In this document: positions 1 through 7,100 of the stretch, piece after piece
How the letters are laid out: every line of letters starts with the position of its first letter
Position numbering within the stretch: position 1 is the first letter of the stretch
Source: Terriglobales bacterium
GTDB taxonomy: Bacteria > Acidobacteriota > Terriglobia > Terriglobales > Acidobacteriaceae
Direction of reading: 5' to 3'
Assembly (NCBI GenBank): GCA_035764005.1
Contig: DASTZZ010000095.1
Coordinates: 16,522 to 80,521 of the forward strand
Length of the DNA stretch: 64,000 nucleotides
Notes under the pieces: generated by a model
The model's database searches: none
The model's input: the letters and a program-made list of their open reading frames with translations, nothing else
What the model was told of the DNA's origin: nothing
Made by a program: the position numbers and the translations under genes

Positions 1-6
1 TTAAGA

Positions 7-43
7 CGACGCTAAAGCGTCGCCCTCGACTAAACTCGAGGGC
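7..43. repeat. Two adjacent short hairpins at the window edge
   Basis: Two back-to-back palindromes are visible. The first has arms CGACGCT and AGCGTCG; the second has arms GCCCTCGA and TCGAGGGC around a 6-base loop. No gene covers them. They resemble the short dispersed hairpins found in other gaps of this window. Neither has a following T-run, so there is no good case for an intrinsic terminator. Confidence 0.5.
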
Positions 44-135
44 TTCCACGAAAACAAGCGCGACGACGGGAGAAGCAGTTAGCGACTTGTGCTGTGGCCG
101 AATGGAGACTGCCAATTGCCCACTGCGGTTTTTCC

Positions 136-211
<76 letters not shown>

Positions 212-242
212 GCGGAGTGTACTTAATCAATATATGGTACCG

Positions 243-348
243 GGAAAGGCGAACACGAAGGTCACGAAGGGAACACAAGAGGTCACGGAGCCAAATGCTA
301 ATTGTGACCTCTCTCTGTTGCCTTCGTGATCTTCGTGTTCGCCTTTCC
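243..348. repeat. Dispersed inverted repeat, family A copy 1
   Basis: The left arm (243-270) and right arm (321-348) are reverse complements over 28 bases with one mismatch. An inner pair AGAGGTCAC / GTGACCTCT makes it a long nested hairpin. The arms are built from ACACGAAGG and TCACGAAGG units. Four related elements occur near 22.8, 48.9, 59.2 and 61.65 kb. It sits between the tRNA and the 3' end of the DUF1003 gene. It is non-coding. Confidence 0.85.
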
Positions 349-353
349 TTAGG

Positions 354-1190
354 TTACGCGTTTACTTTGCCGCGCACTAAATCCTCGACATCGTCGATCT
401 TGTCGGCGATTAGGTTCAGTTTTCTTGCCAGGCCTTGAATCTGGATTTCGGAGCGGCGGTTCACGTCGTAGTCCAATTCGCTGCGGACGCGGTCTTTAGC
501 GTCCTGGCGGTTCTGGCTCATCATGATGATCGGCGCCTGGATGGCTGCGAGCATCGAGAGGAAAAGATTCAGCAGAATGAATGGATATGGATCCCATGCG
601 GAGCGTCCGAGCGTGACGTTGGTTGCAGTGTAACCGACGAGCACAAGAAGACAGATAATGATGAACTTCCAGGAGCCGCCAAAGCGGGCGACGGCGTCGG
701 CAACGTGCTCGCCGGTGGTGGTCTTCTCTTCGATCAATTCGTTCGGATTGCGCGCGGCGCGCAGGCGAATGAGTTCCTGCGAGGTGTGAAACTGGCGACC
801 GAGGACGCTGAGCATGTCCATGCCGGCGTGCGGCTTGCGCGTGAGCAGCACGGCGATATCGTTGCGGTCGACTTCGATGCACATTGAAGGCTCGAGCGCG
901 ATCGCGCCGCTCTTGTGCTCGGTGCCGTCGAGCATCGAGGCGAAGCCGAAGAACTCGCCGGCTGCGGGCTCGTCGATGACAACCTCCTGGTTGTCCTGAT
1001 CGACGGTCGAAACGCGGACGCGGCCGGAGACGAGGATGTATCCGCGTCCGCCGGCATCGCCGATTTTGTAGATGCGCTCGCGTGGGGCAAATTGTTTGAG
1101 TTCGACTTGCGCGGCGAGCACGGCGGCTTCGTCGTCGTCGAGAAGGCCGAAGAGTGGGACGTTTCGCAGGAGTTCACGATCGCATGTCAT
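354..1190 (-). CDS. Cyclic nucleotide-binding domain fused to DUF1003 membrane domain
   Basis: A 278-residue protein. Residues about 8-125 form a CRP-like cNMP-binding beta-roll (LFGLLDDDEAAVLAAQVE at the start, then the glycine-rich turn before ILVSGRVRV, then PAAGEFFGFASML). Residues about 160-270 match DUF1003, with two transmembrane helices (FIIICLLVLVGYTATNV and PFILLNLFLSMLAAIQAPIIMM) followed by the family's SQNRQDAKDRVRSELDY segment and a basic, coiled-coil tail. No DNA-binding helix-turn-helix is present, so the sensor output must act through the membrane domain; its function is not established. The ATG start has a strong ribosome site (GAGGTG). It is transcribed alone, separated from the upstream FHA gene by a terminator hairpin. 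Confidence 0.85.
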   Translation of the reverse strand: MTCDRELLRNVPLFGLLDDDEAAVLAAQVELKQFAPRERIYKIGDAGGRGYILVSGRVRVSTVDQDNQEVVIDEPAAGEFFGFASMLDGTEHKSGAIALEPSMCIEVDRNDIAVLLTRKPHAGMDMLSVLGRQFHTSQELIRLRAARNPNELIEEKTTTGEHVADAVARFGGSWKFIIICLLVLVGYTATNVTLGRSAWDPYPFILLNLFLSMLAAIQAPIIMMSQNRQDAKDRVRSELDYDVNRRSEIQIQGLARKLNLIADKIDDVEDLVRGKVNA

Positions 1191-1240
1191 GGTTCACCTC
1201 GGGGTCATAGGTAGATGTGCCAATGATGCAACGGGCAAGG

Positions 1241-1265
1241 AAAAGCCCCGGCTTGCGCCGGGGCT
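1241..1265 (-). terminator. Intrinsic terminator after the FHA gene
   Basis: On the minus strand AGCCCCGGC and GCCGGGGCT form a 9-bp GC-rich stem with a 4-base loop, followed by TTTT. It lies between the FHA gene stop (1293) and the next minus-strand start (1190). It probably ends the PP2C-FHA transcript. Confidence 0.7.
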
Positions 1266-1292
1266 GGCCGCTGATGGCGCGCAACCGGCGGC

Positions 1293-2084
1293 TCATTTTG
1301 TTTGATCCTGGAATCCGAATGCCATGGTCACCCCACCCACTTCGATGGTATCTCCATCGGAGAGCGGCTTCTGGCCGGAAATTTCTTCTCCGTTGATCTT
1401 CACTTTGATCTTGGCTTCGGATGCGGCGATGAAGTATCCCGTATCGCGTTTCGAGATGATGGCGGCCATGTTGGGAGCGAACCATCCTTTTAATTTGATT
1501 GACGCCATGTCGGACTTGCCGATCACGCTCATCTTGCTGGTCAGCAGATATTCGCGTTCGTCGGTCTTGCCATCGAGAACGGTGAGAGTTCCAATTCGGT
1601 CCGCGGCGGCGGCGGAGCTTTGACGTGCTGCGCCGGCGCCGGCGATTCCCAGTCCTTGCTGCGAGCTGGACGGAGGCGCACCCGCGAGCCGCTCCTTCAT
1701 CTGCTTGGTATCGAGCATCACCGTGCTCTCGAGTTTGGCCATTGGCGGGGGCGTGTTCTGCTGCACGGGCGCGCGCTGGGCTGAGAGCAGCGTGAAACCT
1801 TCGTCTTTGAAGGAGATGGTGTGCTTGCCGATCACGACATCGTCGCCGTCTTTCAGGGTTTGGCGGCTGATGCGGGCGGTGCTGATGTACGTTCCATTTA
1901 GGGAATTGTTGTCTTCGATGACGTACTTGCCCGCATCCCAGTAGATCTTGGCGTGATGCCCGGAGACGGCGAGGTTGTCGATTTGGATGGTGTTGTCGGG
2001 CAGCCGTCCTATGGTGACCGGATTTTGCGAAAGAGGGACTTCTTTCAGGACAGAGTCTTCGAATTTAAGAAAGAGTTTCGCCAT
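1293..2084 (-). CDS. FHA domain protein
   Basis: A 263-residue protein starting MAKLFLKFEDSV. Residues about 10-95 form a forkhead-associated domain, a phosphothreonine-binding module, with the signature strands VTIGRLPDNTIQIDN, then SGHHAKI, then NSLNGTYI. A low-complexity linker (Ala/Gly/Ser/Gln-rich, about 110-160) leads to a second, weaker FHA-like half (MSVIGKSDMASIKLKGW through IEVGGVTMAFGF). The start at 2084 is chosen because GGAGGAAA lies 7-11 bases upstream; a longer open frame without a ribosome site reads back into the phosphatase gene. The PP2C gene ends 1 base upstream, so the two are co-transcribed. FHA plus PP2C pairs are typical of Ser/Thr phosphorylation signalling; the partner kinase is not in this window. 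Confidence 0.9.
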   Translation of the reverse strand: MAKLFLKFEDSVLKEVPLSQNPVTIGRLPDNTIQIDNLAVSGHHAKIYWDAGKYVIEDNNSLNGTYISTARISRQTLKDGDDVVIGKHTISFKDEGFTLLSAQRAPVQQNTPPPMAKLESTVMLDTKQMKERLAGAPPSSSQQGLGIAGAGAARQSSAAAADRIGTLTVLDGKTDEREYLLTSKMSVIGKSDMASIKLKGWFAPNMAAIISKRDTGYFIAASEAKIKVKINGEEISGQKPLSDGDTIEVGGVTMAFGFQDQTK

Positions 2085-2085
2085 T

Positions 2086-2949
2086 TCAGTTTCCTCCGCC
2101 GAGCGCGAAGTCAAAAAGTTTGTGATACCACTGACGCTCCACCACACGCAGAAGCAGGCAGGTGATGTTGTCGTCTCCACCTTGATCTTTGGCTGCCTGG
2201 ATGAGATGTTCGCACGCTTCGTCGAGCGAGCGTGAGTCTTCAATGATTGCCTTCAATGATTCCGGCCTTACCAATTTGGTAAGCCCATCGGTCGCGAGTA
2301 GATAAACGTCGTCCTGCAGAGCCAGCAGGTCTTGCACTTCGGGCTCCAGGTTCGGCTCGGAACCGAGCGCGCGAATGATGATGTTTTGCAGCTCGGACCG
2401 CTCCGCCTGTTCGGCGCTCATCATGCCGCGTCGCACCTGCTCGGCAACCAGCGAATGATCTTGCGTGAGTTGCTCGATTGCGCCATTGCGCACGCGGTAC
2501 ACGCGGCTGTCTCCGGCATGCGCGAGCGTCAGCAGGCCATCGTCATGAAAGAAAGCTGCGACGATGGTCGTGCCCATACCTTGCTGCAGGTCGTTCTTCT
2601 GTCCGGCGTCGAAGACGGCTGTATTCGCTTGTTGGATGGCGGTCCAGAGATGACGTCCGGCGGGGGAAAGATCTTCGGGGAGGCCATCGACGTCGGCGTA
2701 GCTGCCGTTCTGTTTCGAATTGCGGAAGTATTCGAGCACGAGGTCGACGCCCATTTTGCTGGCAACTTCACCAGCTTGGGCTCCGCCCATGCCATCGCAG
2801 ACCACATAGATGCCGAGGCTCTGGTCCCAACCGAGGTTGTCTTCGTTGTTGGTGCGCACGCAGCCTACGTCGGTCCTGCCGGCGGATTCGAGCATGAGGT
2901 GCATGCGTTGAACAGAGTACTCCCTTGGCATCTTGAGAGCTTTGTCCAC
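2086..2949 (-). CDS. PP2C-family Ser/Thr protein phosphatase
   Basis: A 287-residue cytoplasmic phosphatase of the PrpC/Stp1 type. All metal-binding PP2C motifs are visible in order: RTNNEDNLG near the start, VCDGMGG (metal-binding Asp), LAHAGDSRVYR, LLATDGLTKLV and GGDDNITCLLL near the end. It removes phosphate from Ser/Thr of target proteins, probably opposing a Hanks-type kinase encoded elsewhere. The first in-frame start is GTG at 2949; ATG at 2931 is an alternative with no better ribosome site. The next gene, an FHA phosphothreonine-binding protein, follows immediately, and its ribosome site lies inside this coding region, which implies translational coupling. Confidence 0.92.
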   Translation of the reverse strand: MDKALKMPREYSVQRMHLMLESAGRTDVGCVRTNNEDNLGWDQSLGIYVVCDGMGGAQAGEVASKMGVDLVLEYFRNSKQNGSYADVDGLPEDLSPAGRHLWTAIQQANTAVFDAGQKNDLQQGMGTTIVAAFFHDDGLLTLAHAGDSRVYRVRNGAIEQLTQDHSLVAEQVRRGMMSAEQAERSELQNIIIRALGSEPNLEPEVQDLLALQDDVYLLATDGLTKLVRPESLKAIIEDSRSLDEACEHLIQAAKDQGGDDNITCLLLRVVERQWYHKLFDFALGGGN

Positions 2950-3414
2950 ATGACTCTACCCGCAGAATCGCCGCATTGGAAGTGTTTGGGGCGATACCAA
3001 AGATTCAAAAGTGACTAAGGTTACTTGAAAGGTCCGGACAGGAATTTTCGGATTGCAGGTTCGACGCTTGGTCGCGGCTTTGTACCCAGCAAAATCAACG
3101 TCAACAGCAAACGCAAGGTCCTTCGCCCAAAGGCGGGGCTCAGGATGACACGGGTATGAGGACGCTACCGTCTTGGTTGATACCGCGAGCAACGTGGAAC
3201 GGTCAGTGCTGCAGGCGAGTTTAGGACGTGAGCTTTTTCACCAGCGCGATCACGAAATCGGGAAATCACGAAATCGGGAAATCACGGAATACCCACCGCG
3301 TCGAATGGCCGCTGCGGCATCTCAGAAAGCTGCGCCGCCGATTCGGATCTGCACCTTTCAGTGCTCGCGAAACCGCGTATCTGCACTTGCGCTCTCGTAA
3401 GGAAATTCTCACAT
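2950..3414. other. Intergenic region with repeat debris, no gene
   Basis: This stretch between two divergent genes has no credible coding frame. It contains a fragment ending in GCTCAGGATGACAC that resembles the dispersed GGAATGACA-type repeats, and a family B AAATC repeat at 3249-3287. The right end carries the promoter of the rhodanese gene. The phosphatase promoter must also lie here, but I see no convincing -35/-10 pair for it. Confidence 0.6.
3249..3287. repeat. Dispersed AAATC repeat, family B copy 1
   Basis: Two tandem copies of CACGAAATCGGGAAAT (about 16 bases each) followed by a partial third. The same words recur in inverted form near 29.7 kb and 32.9 kb. It is non-coding and too short and regular for a CRISPR. 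Confidence 0.8.
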
Positions 3415-3444
3415 TTGCGAGCCTCCAACTTCACGTCTTAGAAT
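3415..3444 (+). promoter_or_regulatory. Putative sigma-70 promoter of the rhodanese gene
   Basis: TTGCGA (3415-3420), 18-base spacer, TAGAAT (3439-3444). The predicted start of transcription is near 3451, leaving about 18 bases before the ATG at 3469, enough for the GGAG ribosome site. Confidence 0.45.
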
Positions 3445-3468
3445 CGACTGTTTTCTGTGGAGCACTCT

Positions 3469-3813
3469 ATGCCGATGCCGGAATTCAATCAGCTTTGTAA
3501 CGAAGCGAAACGGGAGATTCAGGAAATCGATGTCGAAGCGCTTAAGACCATGCAGAAGCGTGGAGACAACTTTGAGTTGATTGATGTCCGCGAGCCCGAT
3601 GAAGCTCAACGCGGCATGATTCCTGGCGCAAAGCACATATCACGCGGCGTGCTCGAGCGAGACATCGACAAAGTCACAACCGACAAGAACCAAAAGATCG
3701 TTCTTTATTGCGGCGGCGGAAGCCGGTCGGCTCTCTCCGCCTGGATGCTGAAGAAGATGGGATTCAACAACGTGTATTCGCTGATCGGCGGCTGGTCAGC
3801 GTGGAATAAGTAG
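3469..3813 (+). CDS. Single-domain rhodanese-like sulfurtransferase
   Basis: A 114-residue protein occupied by one rhodanese domain. Visible are the first-helix region FELIDVREPDEAQRGMIPGA, the active-site loop LYCGGGSRSA with catalytic Cys81, and the C-terminal GGWSAW motif. It would transfer sulfane sulfur to cyanide or a protein acceptor; the physiological acceptor is unknown. The ATG at 3469 is preferred over an in-frame GTG at 3457 because GGAG sits 6-9 bases upstream of the ATG. No signal peptide is seen. It is transcribed alone, with an inverted repeat starting right at its stop codon. Confidence 0.9.
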   Translation: MPMPEFNQLCNEAKREIQEIDVEALKTMQKRGDNFELIDVREPDEAQRGMIPGAKHISRGVLERDIDKVTTDKNQKIVLYCGGGSRSALSAWMLKKMGFNNVYSLIGGWSAWNK

Positions 3814-3959
3814 GCTACTGGCTCCTGGCTATTGGCTCTTCACATACGCTGCCGAGAATTTGGAACGTTTTTCCAAACAGCGAAAAAATCCCAGAGTTTG
3901 TGAAGAAGAACGGGCAAGCTTGGTGCACCTGTGAGAGCCAGTGGCCAGAAGCCAGAAGC
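3813..3959. repeat. Inverted repeat of CTGGCT / AGCCAG units, family F
   Basis: The left arm begins at the rhodanese stop codon (GCTACTGGCTCCTGGCTATT) and the right arm (3933-3959) carries GAGAGCCAGTGGCCAGAAG. They pair imperfectly around a roughly 90-base centre. The centre holds its own smaller palindrome around GGAACGTTTTTCC. It fills the whole gap to the next gene and may form the 3' end of the rhodanese mRNA. Confidence 0.7.
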
Positions 3960-3976
3960 GTGTTTAGGAGTTCACC

Positions 3977-4687
3977 TTGATCGATCTCAAAGGGCACAAA
4001 CTTACCTGGCTCGGACATGCGACGTTCCATATTGAAACTCCTTCAGGGAAGTCGATCCTGATTGACCCATGGGTGATGAACAATCCCGCTTGTCCGGACA
4101 ACAAGAAGAGTTTCAAGAAGATCGATGTGATGCTCTGCACGCATGGGCATGGCGACCACATCGGCGACGCCGTTGAGCTTGCCAAGAAACACAATCCGAA
4201 GATCACGGGCGTTTACGAGCTCTGCTTGTGGCTGCAAAAGAAGGGCGCCAAGCAAATCCAACCAATGAATAAAGGTGGGTCGCAGACCATCGAAGGCGTG
4301 CGCGTGACCATGGTTCATGCCGACCACTCCTGCGGAATTGAAGATGAAGGCCAGATCATTTACGGCGGTGAAGCCTGCGGGTATGTGATCGAACTGGAAG
4401 GCGGAGTGAAGATCTATCACGCCGGCGATACCAACGTTTTTTGGGATATGCAAATCATTCGCGAGCTTTATGCTCCCGAAGTGGTCATGCTACCCATCGG
4501 CGATCTGTTCACGATGTCACCGCGCGAGGCGGCGTACGCCTGCAAGCTGCTGAAGCCAAAATTCGTGATCCCTATGCATTTTGATACCTTCCCACTGCTT
4601 ACGGGACGGCCGCCGCAACTGGCAAAGCTGCTTGAGGGAGGCGGCGCTCAGGTGGTCGCGATGCAACATGGAGAGACGCTGCGCTAA
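3977..4687 (+). CDS. MBL-fold metal-dependent hydrolase (UPF0173-like)
   Basis: A 236-residue metallo-beta-lactamase-fold protein. The metal-binding motif is THGHGDHIGD (His56, His58, Asp60, His61); further ligands are the His of MVHADHSCG, the Asp of YHAGDTNVF and the His of PMHFDTFP. The UPF0173/UlaG-like signature LTWLGHATFHIETPSGKSILIDPW begins the protein. These enzymes hydrolyse ester or lactone bonds; the substrate is unknown. The start is TTG, chosen because AGGAG lies 6 bases upstream and the frame begins directly with the family's conserved first strand. Confidence 0.88.
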   Translation: MIDLKGHKLTWLGHATFHIETPSGKSILIDPWVMNNPACPDNKKSFKKIDVMLCTHGHGDHIGDAVELAKKHNPKITGVYELCLWLQKKGAKQIQPMNKGGSQTIEGVRVTMVHADHSCGIEDEGQIIYGGEACGYVIELEGGVKIYHAGDTNVFWDMQIIRELYAPEVVMLPIGDLFTMSPREAAYACKLLKPKFVIPMHFDTFPLLTGRPPQLAKLLEGGGAQVVAMQHGETLR

Positions 4688-5191
4688 CAGTCATCCAGGA
4701 GGCGCAATCGCGTCCGGCGAGCCGCTGGAGTGAGCGGTGGCGCACAGTCACAATTTGTGACAAAAAATCCCTGGTCGTTCCCTGTTCGCTTGCGGCACTC
4801 TCGCCGATTGTCTTTGCAACTCTGCTAATTTCAATGGAGTAGGGAGAAATTCCTTACAATCGCTGTTAATTCGCTGGCCCGCGAGCAAATTTGCGGATTT
4901 TGGGCAGAATTCTTCAATTTTGAGCCCGCGATTTTCGCATTCGCTGTTAAATTCGCTGTTCCTATCGATCCATGCTTCTCGTGCCGGGAGCTTCTGGCTG
5001 GTGGCGGCGAGAGTAATGTGGAATGAATTACCATTCATGGCCTCTTGCGAGGCAGGAACTCCTATGATCTGTCGGTGTCAAAATGGATGTGGGAGCGGTG
5101 TGCCTTTTTGCTGGACGAAAGATGATGAACGAGCTGTGACTTGCATCTAATCAGTAAAGAGTCCTAACAGTGTTTTCGCGGAATTCGCCGC
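4688..5191. other. Large intergenic gap with a palindrome and a possible tiny ORF
   Basis: About 700 bases separate the MBL gene from the next start. I see a perfect 15-base palindrome GTCACAATTTGTGAC at 4747-4761, a possible operator. Around 4850-4970 there are repeats of TTCGCTGTTAA-type words. A 28-codon cysteine-rich frame lies at 5064-5150. No convincing gene or known RNA family was recognised. Confidence 0.5.
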
Positions 5192-5220
5192 TTGCTATGT
5201 GGATGGTGCATTTTTATAAT
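5192..5220 (+). promoter_or_regulatory. Putative sigma-70 promoter of the secreted TPR protein gene
   Basis: TTGCTA (5192-5197), 17-base spacer, perfect TATAAT (5215-5220). The transcript would begin near 5227, giving a 5' leader of about 175 bases before the ATG at 5404, long enough for post-transcriptional control. Confidence 0.6.
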
Positions 5221-5403
5221 CAGCGTTTTCTCGTCGTAAGCGGTATTCCACTGGAGCTCTCATCTCGCTGAGCGGTAATGCGAGGGAGAGTTCGGGCGGG
5301 ATTTTCGCTGTGCCGGTTGTGCCCGTGTTTCACAAATCTAGTGCCGAGTGACGCGGATCCGCAGAAGGTGCTCCTGCCAGGACCGCGAATTAAGGAGCTT
5401 CGA

Positions 5404-6984
5404 ATGAAGAAGTTGCTCTTGATGTCCTTGTTGGCATTTGCCGCATATGGCTTCGCCCAGGAGGCGCAGGGTACTGCACCCGCGCAGACCACACCCGGAC
5501 AGCAGCCCACAGCCGGTCAACAAACCACAACAGGCAGTCAGCAGACCACAGGCGGTCAGCCGGCCGCGCAGCCGCAGCAGAAAACGATCAAAGATCCTGC
5601 TGAGTACAACGCGTACATGAGCGCGATCAGCGCGCAGGATCCGAACGCGAAGGCGCAGGCGCTGGAAGCTTTTCTCCAACAGTATCCGAATACGGTTGTG
5701 AAGCAAGAGACACTGGAGCAGTTGATGGCTGCGTATCAAGCGGCCAACAACGGCCCGAAGATGACCGACGCAGCGAATCGTCTGCTGCAGGTCGATCCGA
5801 ACAATATCCGCGCGCTTGCATTATTAACGTTTGTGACACGGTCACAAGCTGCTCAATCGAACCCTCAGACAGCGCCTCAGGTTTACGCTCAGGCGGCCCA
5901 GTATGCGCAGCGCGGACTCCAGGCTGCAGAAACTATGCCGCGTCCGGCTGGTGTCTCCGATGCCGATTACAAGAAGCTGCAGGATGGAGTGAAAGTAATC
6001 TTTAACGGCGCGATTGGCATGGATGCCTTGCAGCGCAAGGATTACGCTACCGCCCAGAAGGCGCTTGCAGCCGCTGTTGCGGTTCCCGAAGATGCGAATA
6101 ACCTGCAGGATGTTTATCCGCTCGCTACTGCTTATCTGCAGGCCAATCCTCCCGACTACATCAACGGGTTGTTCTATGCAGCGCGCGCTGTAGATCTTTC
6201 GGCCAACAATGCGGCCGCGCAGCAGCAGATCAACAAATTCGCGCAGTACTACTACAAGAAGTATCACGGCAGCACCGACGGATGGGATCAGGTGCTGCAG
6301 GCCGCACAGAACTCTCCTGCTCCTCCGGCGGGATTCACCATTACACCTGCTCCGCCTCCGCCCACCCCGTGCGAGTTTGCCGACACGATCATGAAGCAGA
6401 ATCCTGACGTCTCGCAGATGGCATACGGCGACTGGCTCTTCGTGCTCGGCTCCGGGAATCAGAAGGATGCGGATGCTGTTTGGGCGTTCCTGAACGGGAA
6501 GGGAATTCCAGTGAGCAGTCCGGAGCATCCGGCGAAGGTGATCAGCGCGACTGCGGATGAACTTCAGCTTGCCACGACCGATGATGACATCCAGGAAGGC
6601 AAGGCAGACGTCACGCTCAAGCTGACCAAGCCGCTACCTGCTTCACAGGTTCCGCAAGCGGGAGCGATGCTAAGCGGACGTTGGGTGGGCAAGGCAACCA
6701 GCTACACTCCTTTGCCTCCACCGCAACCTGCGCAAAACGCTGCCGCCGGGCAACAGCAACAGCCTGCTGCCGCAGGACAACAGCAACAACCCGGTGCCGC
6801 CGGACAACAACAGCAACCTGCGGCCCCTGGAGCGAACGCACAGCAGCCGCAGCCCGCAGGCTGTTTGCCCAACACTGGGGGGGGCGTGATGTTGACGCTC
6901 ACAGAAGGAGCAAAGCAAGAACCTCCAAAGAAAGCTCCGCCACGCCGTAGCACTACTCGCAGGCGCTCAACAACGCATCACTGA
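5404..6984 (+). CDS. Secreted TPR-like protein with Gln/Ala/Pro-rich tail
   Basis: A 526-residue protein starting with signal peptide MKKLLLMSLLAFAAYGFAQ. A Thr/Gln/Pro/Gly-rich stretch follows (about 22-60), then helical repeats resembling TPR/Sel1 units (LEAFLQQYPNTVVKQETL, ANRLLQVDPNNIRALALL, then NPPDYINGLFYAARA). A beta-like domain follows with one CEFAD segment, then tandem AAGQQQQP-type repeats (about 445-490), and a basic tail. The start at 5404 is chosen because AAGGAG lies just upstream and a signal peptide follows; an upstream in-frame extension has neither. The function is unknown. Such proteins are common envelope components in Acidobacteriota (recollection, not checked). A terminator hairpin follows the stop. 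Confidence 0.8.
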   Translation: MKKLLLMSLLAFAAYGFAQEAQGTAPAQTTPGQQPTAGQQTTTGSQQTTGGQPAAQPQQKTIKDPAEYNAYMSAISAQDPNAKAQALEAFLQQYPNTVVKQETLEQLMAAYQAANNGPKMTDAANRLLQVDPNNIRALALLTFVTRSQAAQSNPQTAPQVYAQAAQYAQRGLQAAETMPRPAGVSDADYKKLQDGVKVIFNGAIGMDALQRKDYATAQKALAAAVAVPEDANNLQDVYPLATAYLQANPPDYINGLFYAARAVDLSANNAAAQQQINKFAQYYYKKYHGSTDGWDQVLQAAQNSPAPPAGFTITPAPPPPTPCEFADTIMKQNPDVSQMAYGDWLFVLGSGNQKDADAVWAFLNGKGIPVSSPEHPAKVISATADELQLATTDDDIQEGKADVTLKLTKPLPASQVPQAGAMLSGRWVGKATSYTPLPPPQPAQNAAAGQQQQPAAAGQQQQPGAAGQQQQPAAPGANAQQPQPAGCLPNTGGGVMLTLTEGAKQEPPKKAPPRRSTTRRRSTTHH

Positions 6985-7003
6985 AGTGCAAGTCCAAACG
7001 ACG

Positions 7004-7027
7004 AAGGCAGCCATTGTTGGCTGCCTT
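7004..7027 (+). terminator. Intrinsic terminator
   Basis: AAGGCAGCC and GGCTGCCTT form a perfect 9-bp stem with a 6-base loop, followed by a broken T-rich stretch. It lies 20 bases after the stop of the secreted TPR protein and before the dehydrogenase gene. Confidence 0.65.
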
Positions 7028-7100
7028 TGTTGCTTATGGCGTTTGCTTGCCCTTGTTTTTAGCAAACTGAGGAGTACTTGCAGCAATCCAACCTAAAGTC

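Noticed and set aside
3249..3287. Possible CRISPR array
   Set aside because: Repeats are about 16 bases, adjoin without spacers, and no cas gene is present.
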